This document shows positions 1-8,521 of a stretch of DNA of 51,980 nt, piece after piece. A model generated the notes under the pieces. It was not told where the DNA came from and searched no databases. It worked only from the letters and a program-made list of their open reading frames with translations. Origin of the DNA: Lentisphaerota bacterium. GTDB lineage: Bacteria; Verrucomicrobiota; Lentisphaeria; Victivallales; Victivallaceae. The stretch covers positions 1 to 51,980 of the forward strand of contig SUWE01000015.1 in assembly GCA_015061615.1 (NCBI GenBank), written 5' to 3'. Both the position numbers and the translations under genes were made by a program. The first letter of the stretch is position 1. Each line of letters opens with the position of its first letter.

Positions 1-180
1 GTCCTGATAACTGATTTCTTCCACAAACCCGTCAGGAGTCTCAATTCTCGTATCGCGTCGGACGGTTTCTTCGCATCTGTAGTCATAATATTCGTAGAAT
101 TCAGTCGTTTCGACCTTGTTCGTCTCCTGACAAGTTCTGTATCGGACTTTCACCGACGAGTCAATGCACATGCCGCGCAT
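1..180 (-). CDS. Possible partial gene running off the left edge
   Basis: An open frame of 60 codons begins with ATG at 180 on the minus strand and is still open at position 1. The visible product starts MRGMCIDSSVKV and is rich in Tyr, Glu and Thr; I do not recognise it. There is no convincing ribosome binding site, and the ATG lies just beyond the hydrogenase terminator. Codon choice (aga, cga, acg, aag, gag) differs from the surrounding genes, so it is either foreign DNA or a chance frame. The sequence left of the window would decide. Confidence 0.25.
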   Translation of the reverse strand, partial: MRGMCIDSSVKVRYRTCQETNKVETTEFYEYYDYRCEETVRRDTRIETPDGFVEEISYQD

Positions 181-184
181 ACCG

Positions 185-224
185 AAAAAAAATCCCCGGA
201 CGGAATTTTTCCGTTCGGGGATTT
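185..224 (-). terminator. Rho-independent terminator of the hydrogenase operon
   Basis: Read on the minus strand, a 13-bp stem (one G-U pair) with an AAAAT loop is followed directly by a run of eight T. It starts 17 bases after the hydA stop codon, so it ends the hydC-hydB-hydA transcript. Confidence 0.9.
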
Positions 225-240
225 GCAACACAACGAAATA

Positions 241-1995
241 TTATTTTTCGTGATATTTGGTGTGCAGCAGGTGATGGGCTTTCTCACTGCCGGGAGCGCC
301 AAGATACTCTGCGTAGAGTTTCTTGATGTCTTCGTTTTCGTGAGAGAGACGCAGAGTCTTGCTTTCATCCTCTGTGTAGAGACCCTTCATGCGCTTTTCA
401 AGCAGCGCGGTATCACCGTGCAGGAAGGGCTGTCCGCCGCCGTTGATACAGCCGCCGGGGCAAGCCATGATCTCGATCGCCTGGAAGCGGTTGGGATCCT
501 GACGGACCATATCCAGAACTTTACGGGCATTACCCAGTCCGGAGCAGACCGCAACGCTGATGGTGGTTCCGGGAGCGATCTCAACTTTCGCCTCTTTGAT
601 GCCATCCAGACCGCGAACCGCGCGGAAGTTGATCGCATCGCCGGCAAGGTTCTTGCCGTTGAGCATGAAGTAGACTGAACGGCACGCAGCTTCAAGCACA
701 CCGCCGGTAACACCGAAGATATCAGCAGCACCGCTGGATTCACCCAACGGACTGTCAAATTTGTCATCTTCCATGTTCGCCAGATTGACACCGGCTTCGC
801 GGAACATTTTGCAAAGTTCGCGTGTGGTGACAACATAGTCAACGTCACGGACTCCGTTGGGAGCAAACTCAGGACGCGCGGCTTCGTATTTCTTCGCCTG
901 ACAGGGCATAATGGAAACAACGATCAGATCTTCGGGTTTCACACCGATCTTCTCGGCATAGTAGCTCTTGGCGATCGCACCGAACATCTGCTGCGGAGAT
1001 TTGCAGCTTGACGGAATGTGCAGAAGGTCAGGATAGTTATGCTCAATGAAGTTGATCCAGCCGGGGCAGCAGCTGGTCAGGATCGGCAGATTCTTGCCGG
1101 ATTTGACGCGCTCAACGATCTCGGTACCCTCTTCCATAATAGTCAGGTCAGCAGAGAAGTTGGTGTCGAAAACTTTGTCAAATCCCAGCGCACGCAGACC
1201 GGCGACCAGTTTACCGGTGACAGGAGCGCCGGCATCAAATCCAAACTCCTGACCGACGGCAACACGCACCGCAGGTGCAGTCTGAACGATAACGGTCTTG
1301 GCAGGATTGTTGATCGCAGCCCAGACTTTTTTCACATAGCTGATACCGGTGATCGCACCGACGGGGCAGACGTTGACGCACTGTCCGCAGAAAGTACAGT
1401 TGGTATCGGCAAGCGGAATCATGCTCGCAGTACCGACCTTGGCGGAAAATCCGCGGCCGTTACCGATCAGCGCGCCGACGGTCTGAACATTGTTACAGAC
1501 AGTTTCGCAGCGGCGGCACATGATACATTTGGAAAGGTCGCGCATGATCGCTTCGCTGGAATCATCCACGGGGAAGCGGTTTTTCGCACCGTTGAACGCA
1601 ATTTCCTGGATACCGAATTCGGCAGCCAGCATACGCAGTTCGCAATCCTGGCTCTTCGCACAGGTAAGACACTGCTGCGGGTGGTCGCTGAGCATCAGCT
1701 CAAGCACAGTGCGGCGGGCATTCAGCGCACGCTGACTGTTGGTGTGGACGACCATGCCTTCCATAACCGGAGTGGCACACGCCGGAGCAAGGTTGCGGCG
1801 GCGTTCGACTTCCACCACGCAAATACGGCAGCTGGCAGGTTTGTTGGAAATACCGCAGCCGAGTTTGTCGCAGTAGCAAAGGGTCGGGATATTGATATTC
1901 AGTTGACGGGCAGCATCCAGAATGGTCGAACCGGCCGGAACTGTGACCTGCTTGCCGTTGATAGTAAGATTGACACTGTTCATTGTTGCACTCAT
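241..1995 (-). CDS. hydA: [FeFe] hydrogenase catalytic subunit (HydA/HndD type)
   Basis: Catalytic subunit of a cytoplasmic multimeric [FeFe] hydrogenase interconverting protons and H2. Domain order: 2Fe-2S ferredoxin fold (about 5-75, Cys 40/46/56/59), His/Cys 4Fe-4S region (about 85-125), two 4Fe-4S ferredoxin motifs (about 155-212), H-cluster domain (about 235-525) and a C-terminal small-subunit-like domain. The three H-cluster signatures are intact: TSCCPGW near 307-313, MPCQAKK near 363-369 and MACPGGC near 510-516, giving likely ligands C310, C365, C512, C516 and proton-transfer C309. At 584 aa it matches the HydA subunit of electron-bifurcating HydABC and HndD. The start overlaps the hydB stop by 4 bp (ATGA); an alternative ATG four codons later (1983) has AAAGGA better spaced. 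Bifurcating (NADH plus ferredoxin) versus plain NAD(P)-linked activity cannot be read from the sequence. Confidence 0.96.
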   Translation of the reverse strand: MSATMNSVNLTINGKQVTVPAGSTILDAARQLNINIPTLCYCDKLGCGISNKPASCRICVVEVERRRNLAPACATPVMEGMVVHTNSQRALNARRTVLELMLSDHPQQCLTCAKSQDCELRMLAAEFGIQEIAFNGAKNRFPVDDSSEAIMRDLSKCIMCRRCETVCNNVQTVGALIGNGRGFSAKVGTASMIPLADTNCTFCGQCVNVCPVGAITGISYVKKVWAAINNPAKTVIVQTAPAVRVAVGQEFGFDAGAPVTGKLVAGLRALGFDKVFDTNFSADLTIMEEGTEIVERVKSGKNLPILTSCCPGWINFIEHNYPDLLHIPSSCKSPQQMFGAIAKSYYAEKIGVKPEDLIVVSIMPCQAKKYEAARPEFAPNGVRDVDYVVTTRELCKMFREAGVNLANMEDDKFDSPLGESSGAADIFGVTGGVLEAACRSVYFMLNGKNLAGDAINFRAVRGLDGIKEAKVEIAPGTTISVAVCSGLGNARKVLDMVRQDPNRFQAIEIMACPGGCINGGGQPFLHGDTALLEKRMKGLYTEDESKTLRLSHENEDIKKLYAEYLGAPGSEKAHHLLHTKYHEK

Positions 1996-3923
1996 CCTTT
2001 GACAATCGCTTTTTTCGGACAGCCGTCAATACAGGCACCGCATTTGATACATTTGGCAGTGTCGATGACATGAAGCTGTTTGATCTCACCTATGATCGCG
2101 TCCACCGGACAGTTGCGTTTACACTTGGTACAACCGATACAATCTTCGGTGATAGTCAGAGTGTAAAGTTTCGGGCAGGTGCCGGCAGGACATTTCTTAT
2201 CAACAACGTGCGCCATATATTCGTCGCGGAAATAGCGCAGGGTACTCAGAATCGGGTTCGGAGCAGTCTGTCCCAGTCCGCAAAGCGCAGTGTCGGTGAT
2301 GGTTTTTGCCAGAGATTCAAGCTCGTCAAGCATTTCAACGGTTCCGTTGCCGTCACAAATCTTTTCAAGCATTTCCAGCATACGGCGGGTACCGATACGG
2401 CACGGGGTGCATTTCCCGCAGGATTCATCCTTGGTGAAGTCAAGGTAGAACTTCGCCATCGCGGGCATACAGTCTTTGTCAGACAGCACAATCATACCGC
2501 CGGAACCCATCATTGAACCGATCTTGGAAAGGTTGCCGTAATCGATCGGGGTATCGAGGTTCTCTTTGGTGATACAGCCGCCGGAAGGTCCGCCGGTCTG
2601 CACCGCTTTGAACTCACGGCCGCCGGAAATTCCGCCGCCGATTTCGTAGATGATCTCACGCAGAGTGGTTCCCATCGGAACTTCCACCAGACCGACGTTG
2701 TTGATCTGACCGGCAAGCGCGAACACTTTGGTACCGCTGTTACCGCTGATGGTGCGTTTGAAGTTGCCGTTTTCATCAAATTCAGGCTGCCAGTTACCGA
2801 TTTTGGCGTACCATGCGGCACCTTTGTTGATGATGACCGGAATTGAAGCATAGGTTTCAACGTTGTTCACGTTGGTGCTGCATCCCCAGTAACCGCCGCC
2901 GATGTTGGCAGGGAAAGGCGGCTTGGTGGTCGGCTCGCCGCGGAGACCTTCCATGGAGTGGATCAACGCAGTTTCCTCACCGCAGACGAACGCTCCGGCA
3001 CCGAGTTTGATCTCAATATCAAAGCTGAAGTCCGTTCCCATAATGTTGTCGCCGAGCAGACCGGTTTCACGCGCCTGATCAATGGCGAAACGCAGACGGT
3101 TGACAGCCAGCGGATACTCCGCACGGATGTAAACCAGACCCTTCTGGGCGCCGATGGCATAAGCACCGATAGCCATAGCTTCGATGATGCTGTGCGGGTC
3201 GCCTTCCATAATGGAGCGGTCCATGAATGCTCCGGGGTCACCTTCGTCAGCGTTACAGACAATATATTTTTCGTCAGCCTTGACACCGGCAGCGATCTTC
3301 CATTTCATACCGGTCGGGAAGCCGGCACCGCCGCGTCCGCAAATACCTGAGTTGAGAACTTCCTGAACAACATCATCGGTGCTCATATTGAAAAGACATT
3401 TGGAAAGAGCCTGATAGCCGTCATTGGCAATGTACTCTTCGATATCTTCCGGATTCAGCAGACCGCAGTTGCGCAGAGAAATACGCTGCTGTTTGGCGTA
3501 GAAGGACATTTTGGCATAATCATGAATGCGTTCTTTGAGAAGCGGTTCAACGAAAAGCAGACGCTCGACCAGTTTTTTGCCGACGACATGCTCTTCGACG
3601 ATCTCTTTGGCATCTTCAGGAGTGACCTGGACATAGAAAACGTTGTCAGGCATGATCTTGACGATCGGTCCCTGGGCGCAGAAACCGAAACAGCCGGTCT
3701 GAACGACGCGGACATCATTTTCCAAACCGTTTTCTTTAATGTATTTGTTGAGGTTGTCCATCAGTTCCTGCGCGTTGGAGGCATGGCAGCCGGTACCGCC
3801 GCAGCAGAGAATATCTTTTTTAACGGAGTTGATGTCATGTTCCGAGGTGCTGCGCAGGGCGAGTTTACCCTTGGCGGCATTGAAAGCAGCCATCAAAGCT
3901 TCCTGAGAGTTGATCTTATTCAT
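1992..3923 (-). CDS. hydB: Hydrogenase NAD(P)H/FMN flavoprotein subunit (HydB, NuoF-like)
   Basis: The 643-aa subunit carries FMN and the NAD(H) site and passes electrons to HydA. A thioredoxin-like 2Fe-2S domain (about 35-100; CCGGTGCHAS and the GCFGFC pair) is followed by a NuoF core with GRGGAGFPTG (197-206) and NADEGDPGAF (224-233), an SLBB region, the 4Fe-4S motif SCGKCTPCR (501-509) and two C-terminal 4Fe-4S ferredoxin motifs (about 595-640). This architecture and length are those of HydB/HndC of trimeric hydrogenases rather than complex I NuoF, which lacks both terminal additions. It lies 6 nt after hydC and overlaps hydA by 4 bp, so translation is probably coupled. Confidence 0.95.
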   Translation of the reverse strand: MNKINSQEALMAAFNAAKGKLALRSTSEHDINSVKKDILCCGGTGCHASNAQELMDNLNKYIKENGLENDVRVVQTGCFGFCAQGPIVKIMPDNVFYVQVTPEDAKEIVEEHVVGKKLVERLLFVEPLLKERIHDYAKMSFYAKQQRISLRNCGLLNPEDIEEYIANDGYQALSKCLFNMSTDDVVQEVLNSGICGRGGAGFPTGMKWKIAAGVKADEKYIVCNADEGDPGAFMDRSIMEGDPHSIIEAMAIGAYAIGAQKGLVYIRAEYPLAVNRLRFAIDQARETGLLGDNIMGTDFSFDIEIKLGAGAFVCGEETALIHSMEGLRGEPTTKPPFPANIGGGYWGCSTNVNNVETYASIPVIINKGAAWYAKIGNWQPEFDENGNFKRTISGNSGTKVFALAGQINNVGLVEVPMGTTLREIIYEIGGGISGGREFKAVQTGGPSGGCITKENLDTPIDYGNLSKIGSMMGSGGMIVLSDKDCMPAMAKFYLDFTKDESCGKCTPCRIGTRRMLEMLEKICDGNGTVEMLDELESLAKTITDTALCGLGQTAPNPILSTLRYFRDEYMAHVVDKKCPAGTCPKLYTLTITEDCIGCTKCKRNCPVDAIIGEIKQLHVIDTAKCIKCGACIDGCPKKAIVKG

Positions 3924-3929
3924 AAGTAA

Positions 3930-4445
3930 TTACCCCAGTTTCTTGTATTCATTGACAATTTCAACTGCTTTGGCGGGAGTCACTTTTCCGTAGACTTTGC
4001 CATTGACGATCATAACGGGGGCAAGACCGCAGGCTCCGACGCAGCGCAGAGCGGAGATGGAGAAAAGACCATCGGGAGTCGGGTTGGTATCAGCTTTGAT
4101 TCCGAGAACGCGCTCGATCTCAGAAAGAACTTTTTCTGAACCTTTGACGTAGCAGGCAGTACCCATGCAGACGTCAATGCAGTATTTGCCTTTCGGTTCG
4201 GTGGTGAAGTAGTTGTAGAAACTCACAACACCGGAGACCTGAGCTTCGGTAAGATAAAGTTTTTTGGCGACGTGGATCTGGACTTCACGGGGAAGATATC
4301 CGAAGATATCCTGCGCACGGTGCAAGACCTGAATCAAACGGCCGCGACGACGTTCATCCGCACGGTCAATGCCGAGAGTATCGATGAAAGCATCGAGTTC
4401 GGCAAACTTGGCGGCTGCACCTTCCGACAATTTGTTGCAACACAT
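3930..4445 (-). CDS. hydC: Hydrogenase 2Fe-2S subunit (HydC, NuoE-like)
   Basis: Small thioredoxin-fold subunit that relays electrons through one 2Fe-2S cluster within the hydrogenase complex. The four expected cysteines are present as C-x4-C (CMGTAC, about 93-98) and C-x3-C (CVGAC, about 135-139). I place the start at ATG 4445 (171 aa) because AAGGAA lies nine bases upstream; the longer frame to 4490 would begin with TTG inside an inverted repeat and has no ribosome binding site. It is the first gene of the hydC-hydB-hydA operon, 142 bp after rex. Confidence 0.94.
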   Translation of the reverse strand: MCCNKLSEGAAAKFAELDAFIDTLGIDRADERRRGRLIQVLHRAQDIFGYLPREVQIHVAKKLYLTEAQVSGVVSFYNYFTTEPKGKYCIDVCMGTACYVKGSEKVLSEIERVLGIKADTNPTPDGLFSISALRCVGACGLAPVMIVNGKVYGKVTPAKAVEIVNEYKKLG

Positions 4446-4466
4446 GTTTTTATGTTCCTTATAGTT

Positions 4467-4496
4467 ATTATACCGCACCGTATATTCCAACGGTGC
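4467..4496 (-). promoter_or_regulatory. Possible control region of the hydrogenase operon
   Basis: On the minus strand a TATAAT box (4467-4472) lies 21 bases before hydC. Immediately upstream is a perfect inverted repeat, GCACCGT-8-ACGGTGC (4475-4496), covering where a -35 box would be. No good -35 hexamer at 17 bp is visible, so activation or a different promoter further up is possible. A canonical Rex operator (TTGTGAA or TTGTTAA inverted repeat) is not clear here; only half-site-like TTGTTAAA occurs near 4557-4564. Confidence 0.4.
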
Positions 4497-4587
4497 AAAA
4501 CCTCTGTTTGCGGCTGCCGGTCCCCTCCCTTCTGCAACCGGAAAAATTGTTTATATTTGTTAAATATACTTAAAAATAGTATAACGT

Positions 4588-5232
4588 TCACCTGTTTACA
4601 GCGTTATTCTGCTTGCGTTTGACCGCAAGCATCGCCAGACCGCCGGCGATCACCTCACGCTGAACAACGACATGCGGAGGAACCTTGAGCGACACATTGG
4701 CAAAATTCCATATATAACGGATACCGAGTTCCACAAGTTTGTCTGCGATCTGCTGGGCAGCACTGTTGGAAACGCAGATGACTGCAATTTCCGGAGGATT
4801 GGCGGCAAAACAAATTTTCATATCCTCCACTGAACGTACAGTTCTGCCGTAAAGCTCTTTTCCGATCTTTTCCGGATCAGAATCAAAGACATGGGAAATG
4901 TTGAATCCGTACAACTCAAAATCATTGTAACCGAGCAGCGCGGTTCCGAGAGAACCGGCGCCGATAAGAACCGCCGGGATGGTATCCTGCCAGCCGAGAT
5001 AATTTTTGATATAGGTGATCAATTCATTGACATCGTAACCGATACGGCGCTGCCCGGATATACCGGTAAGAGAGATATCTTTGCGGACAACGATCAGTTC
5101 GATATTCATATATTCGGCAAGTTCGGTGGAGGAAACGGAAACCTTGCCTTCAGCCTGCATTTTCAGCAGCTTATGCAGATAAGTCGGCATCCGGCGGATT
5201 GCCGGAATGTTGAGAATTTTATCCTGACGCAT
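4588..5232 (-). CDS. rex: Redox-sensing transcriptional repressor Rex
   Basis: The 214-aa protein has the normal Rex length and plan: an N-terminal winged helix (IPAIRRMPTYLHKLLKM, then SSTELAEYMNI) and a Rossmann domain with the NADH-binding GAGSLGTALLGY near residue 95. Rex releases DNA when the NADH/NAD+ ratio rises and typically controls fermentative and hydrogenase genes, which fits its position directly upstream of the [FeFe] hydrogenase genes on the same strand. The start is supported by GGAGGAGA 11 bases before the ATG. Control of the adjacent operon is inference. Confidence 0.93.
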   Translation of the reverse strand: MRQDKILNIPAIRRMPTYLHKLLKMQAEGKVSVSSTELAEYMNIELIVVRKDISLTGISGQRRIGYDVNELITYIKNYLGWQDTIPAVLIGAGSLGTALLGYNDFELYGFNISHVFDSDPEKIGKELYGRTVRSVEDMKICFAANPPEIAVICVSNSAAQQIADKLVELGIRYIWNFANVSLKVPPHVVVQREVIAGGLAMLAVKRKQNNAVNR

Positions 5233-5336
5233 ATAAAAAGAAGTCTCCTCCGCACACTTTCCGGTCCCCGGAAAATCACGATCTTCACCGCTGCGACGAC
5301 CACGGTAAAAAATCTTCTTCTATACGCCGCACTCTT

Positions 5337-5365
5337 AATATAACACCGGGGAACAGCTATTTCAA
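5337..5365 (-). promoter_or_regulatory. Sigma-70 type promoter of rex
   Basis: Minus strand: -35 TTGAAA (5360-5365), 17-bp spacer, -10 TATATT (5337-5342). The predicted transcript start near 5330 gives a leader of about 100 nt. Confidence 0.7.
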
Positions 5366-5472
5366 ATCAAATTACACAAAAAATATCTATTTATCGCCAT
5401 TCCTTAGGAATGAGAGTCATAAAAACGGAGCCGTTATGCTGAAAAACGGGGGCAGTGCGGCACTTTACAGAA

Positions 5473-5518
5473 TAAAAAAAATTCCACTGCCGCCGGAAAA
5501 TTCCGTTTTGGGCAGTGG
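5473..5518 (-). terminator. Terminator after the DUF4091 operon
   Basis: Minus strand: CCACTGCC pairs with GGCAGTGG (5484-5491 and 5511-5518), the interior also folds, and a T-rich run follows (5474-5482). It lies about 310 bp past the present stop of the 897-aa gene, but only about 150 bp past the stop that gene would have had before insertion of the repeat at 5695. I see no gene between 5519 and 5694. Confidence 0.65.
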
Positions 5519-5694
5519 CAGATTTCAACGGCAAGTGTTTTTATCCGGACTGACAAATTACAATGCCGGTCACCTGCCGCGGCTGATACATTGCCTCTCT
5601 TCTGCTCTGCGCCGGGCAATGCGGTTCGCGCCCCCCCGCACAGAAGTTTCACAGCAGAGTGAAGCATCAGCGCTTCAATAAAAATTTCTCAATC

Positions 5695-5860
5695 GAGGTA
5701 ATTGCAAAAGTCAATCAAAAAAAGATTGAAAAGAGACCGTTGAGGAGATGAAAGCTGGTAGTTTGAGGGCGCTACCCAAAGCGGTAACGCCCGAAAACGC
5801 CCCAGTTTCAGATCGCAACGGGAATTTTCAAGAGTTTTTGAGAACTTTTGAAATTGCCTC
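5695..5860. mobile_element. Palindromic MITE-like element, copy A
   Basis: A 166-bp imperfect palindrome. Its ends are GAGGTAATTGCAAAA and, at the right, the inverse of GAGGCAATTTCAAAA. The centre holds GGGCGCTACC/GGTAACGCCC (5767-5776/5783-5792) enclosed by GAAAGCTGG/CCAGTTTC (5750-5758/5802-5809). Flanks share ATC: left ...ATC directly abutting, right ATC after one base. The element has no coding capacity. Its right 33 bp encode the last ten residues and the stop codon of the neighbouring 897-aa gene. Copies B and C are at 13576 and 44228. Confidence 0.85.
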
Positions 5861-8521
5861 TATCAATTCACCGATTTTTCTGCGGCGGGAAATCAACTCT
5901 TCCGGAGTCTGGGGCAAAGGCATTGAAAGAAGTTTTTCAGCTTCGATTGCCAAAGGAGTTCCCTTTGAATCATTTGCGGCTTTTTTCAGCATCGAAAGGT
6001 AATCAAAATCATCCACTGCATCCGCAAAATTTTCCAACCGGACAGAGGGAACAAGTCCGTTTTTCCCCTTCACCGGATAATAGAGTACACCATGCAAATT
6101 GGTTCCGCTGCGGAACGGCTGTTTGAAAGGATTTTTGGATAACGGCGCACAGGACCAGAGGAGACAGCCGGTCATGCCGCTTTGGAAACACTCCCAGACA
6201 TTCTGCCGTCCCTTGATAATATCCGCTTCCAATTCAAACATCGGAGTATTGGTAAACCACACCTCATCACCGGCAGCGACACGCTCCGTGAGTAATTTCA
6301 CGTTATCAGGATTGTACATGCGGCACCAGATATCTATTCCGCCGTAAAGCGGCTCGACCGGATTGCCGTAATAAACAACCAGAATCGGAATCGAAGACTT
6401 TTTGTGCCAGTTGTCACACCACTTTTTTACTTTCGGCGCCTGCTCTGCGTGGATCTCATCGAACGCATAAACAAAACTCTTTTTCAACACACCATGTTTT
6501 TTGAGGACTTCTTCGACCTGCACACGCTGTTTTTCACTCAACCCCAGCGGAATAAAGAAACTTGATGCACCAAGTTCAATGCGTCTGACCAGCTCTTTTT
6601 CAAATTTTTCAATATTTTTACAGCCGTCAATGAACCCGCGCGGACTCAGGCGGCGTGAAAGCAGGTGATCAAAAAGCTCTCTCTCAAGCTCTTTTACTCC
6701 TTTGGTAACATTGAAATCTTTTTTCAACATCTGCATCATCGCCGGTTTACTGAAAAATCCGCCGACATCGGTACGGAAATAAGGTGTGCGCGGCAAATCA
6801 AATCCGAAAACCCGCAGTGCTACTGACATACTGCCGACAACTTTTTCTCCCTGAAGCAACTCAACTTCCGCCGGATAAACTCCGGATTTTGTTCCGGCAG
6901 GAACGGTAAACGATATCCAGACACATCTTGTCGTATTCCCCGGAACGGCAAACTTTCCGGAATCCAGCAGCACGTCCGGCCAGCGGCCTACCGGATAGTT
7001 CGCAAATGAAGACGGCTGAGTCGTTGTAACATATTCCACCGGATGCCAGGAATATTTTATTCCTGATTTTTCCCAGCCGGATATGCGGAGTGTAAAATCT
7101 TTCAACTCATCTTTGCCGGAATTGTGCAGTGCTATCTGGAAATTTTCTCTTTCCCTGCCGGCGGCTGACAACGGATAAACTGCCTTTTCCGTGGTAAGAT
7201 ATTCCGGCTTATCTCCCTCAAAAATCCTTTCCGCAGGAGCAGCGGCCCAAGCCTGCAATCCGGAAAGAGCGGAGTTCAAACGATATTTTGTTTTATGTGT
7301 TTTCGGCTCAATACTTTTGAATGCCGCAGTCAGCCGCCCCCATTTTTCAAAAATCACCGGTTCTTCCACATAAGCGGCTTTGGTGGAAACGAGCGTATTG
7401 AGTGTTGCACTCATCTTAAAGCGGTTCTGCGGATCATATTCCGGTTTGAGCAGATTTTCTTTTCCCTGCATCAAGCGCAATTCAAATTCACTGCCGGGGG
7501 AATCCGGAAAATCAGCATTTACCACTTTGCCGAAAAGCAGCGGCAGCTCTTTTCTGCCGACCTCTTTACCGTTTTTATCAAGTAAAATTGCATTTACATT
7601 GCCATAGTTGCCGGTTCCGGAAAGAAAGAGGCGCAACTTTCCATCGACTCTTTCCAAATCTGCGGCGGCAAAAGTCGATGCAAAACGAACATCTTTCAAT
7701 GCACCTGCACTGCAAATGGAATAATTTACTTCATGAAACCTGCCGGGCAGGATATCCGCGGGGGCAAAAATCATTTCCATACAATGAATATATTTGAAAT
7801 GAAGAACATAAAGCTGAAATACCGCATTGAAGTCAAATACAAAATACAAAACACCGTTATCCGGATTCAGATACTCTTTTGCGACTCTGGCAAACCAGTT
7901 GCGTGCAGGTTCGATAAAAAAATCACCGCCGCTGGCAAGTTTGTGAATATGTCCGAATGCCGTCGGCAGCGAGGTATCGCCGGTATTTTTCAAGTTATTG
8001 GTATCCATGGAAATGCCGATATCTTTGTACCCGGCAACAGTATTGCGTATCCACGGTGTCAGTCTGCGCGTCTTATCGGAATGATTTATCAACTGCCAGG
8101 ATACTTCAACAACCGCTCTGTTTTTATGAAGAGCATAAGTCAAACGGCATTCGATTCCCTTATTCATGCCGCTATCCGGAGTGTAGCTGAAGGCGATTTT
8201 TTTATAATCGCTTTTATCTGAAATTATTTCGGTTTTATATCTTGCCTTCCGGTACTCCTGAATGCCGGAACCGCCGCCGAAACGGATCTCACCGAGACTG
8301 CCGAATGATTTATCCACCGAATTGTAAACTTCCTGACGGCCGCTGCGTTTATCCAGAAAACTCCGGATCATCGCCCCTCTGCCGCCGTCGATAACAACTT
8401 TCAGAAAATCATTTTCAAGAGTAACTTCCCCCTTGTCTGAAACGGCTATTTCACTCATTTTTTCGGCTCCGTAACTTAAAGCTGCCAAAATAAATACTCC
8501 GGCGAGCAACCATTTTTTCAT
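5828..8521 (-). CDS. Secreted DUF4091 (GH123-like) protein
   Basis: An 897-aa exported protein, signal peptide at about 1-19 (MKKWLLAGVFILAALSYGA). The N-terminal half looks like beta-sandwich; residues about 420-880 resemble the DUF4091 / glycoside-hydrolase-123-like barrel. The adjacent Asp-Glu pair in YAFDEIH (D688-E689) sits where GH123 N-acetylgalactosaminidases have their catalytic pair, and the C-terminal part has the typical glycine/proline-rich LHGVLYYP...PSVRLENFADAVDDFDYL pattern. Most likely a polysaccharide or glycoconjugate hydrolase; the substrate is unknown. It overlaps the upstream paralogue by 4 bp (ATGA, GAGGA binding site). Its final residues EAISKVLKNS are encoded by repeat copy A; the pre-insertion frame would have ended EKFLLKR. 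Confidence 0.8.
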   Translation of the reverse strand: MKKWLLAGVFILAALSYGAEKMSEIAVSDKGEVTLENDFLKVVIDGGRGAMIRSFLDKRSGRQEVYNSVDKSFGSLGEIRFGGGSGIQEYRKARYKTEIISDKSDYKKIAFSYTPDSGMNKGIECRLTYALHKNRAVVEVSWQLINHSDKTRRLTPWIRNTVAGYKDIGISMDTNNLKNTGDTSLPTAFGHIHKLASGGDFFIEPARNWFARVAKEYLNPDNGVLYFVFDFNAVFQLYVLHFKYIHCMEMIFAPADILPGRFHEVNYSICSAGALKDVRFASTFAAADLERVDGKLRLFLSGTGNYGNVNAILLDKNGKEVGRKELPLLFGKVVNADFPDSPGSEFELRLMQGKENLLKPEYDPQNRFKMSATLNTLVSTKAAYVEEPVIFEKWGRLTAAFKSIEPKTHKTKYRLNSALSGLQAWAAAPAERIFEGDKPEYLTTEKAVYPLSAAGRERENFQIALHNSGKDELKDFTLRISGWEKSGIKYSWHPVEYVTTTQPSSFANYPVGRWPDVLLDSGKFAVPGNTTRCVWISFTVPAGTKSGVYPAEVELLQGEKVVGSMSVALRVFGFDLPRTPYFRTDVGGFFSKPAMMQMLKKDFNVTKGVKELERELFDHLLSRRLSPRGFIDGCKNIEKFEKELVRRIELGASSFFIPLGLSEKQRVQVEEVLKKHGVLKKSFVYAFDEIHAEQAPKVKKWCDNWHKKSSIPILVVYYGNPVEPLYGGIDIWCRMYNPDNVKLLTERVAAGDEVWFTNTPMFELEADIIKGRQNVWECFQSGMTGCLLWSCAPLSKNPFKQPFRSGTNLHGVLYYPVKGKNGLVPSVRLENFADAVDDFDYLSMLKKAANDSKGTPLAIEAEKLLSMPLPQTPEELISRRRKIGELIEAISKVLKNS

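Noticed and set aside
1018..2073. 351-aa open frame antisense to hydA
   Set aside because: Opposite a hydrogenase with all cluster motifs; composition typical of an antisense shadow.
5434..5681. Short frames on both strands between rex and repeat copy A
   Set aside because: No binding sites or conserved features; the region contains the rex promoter and a terminator.
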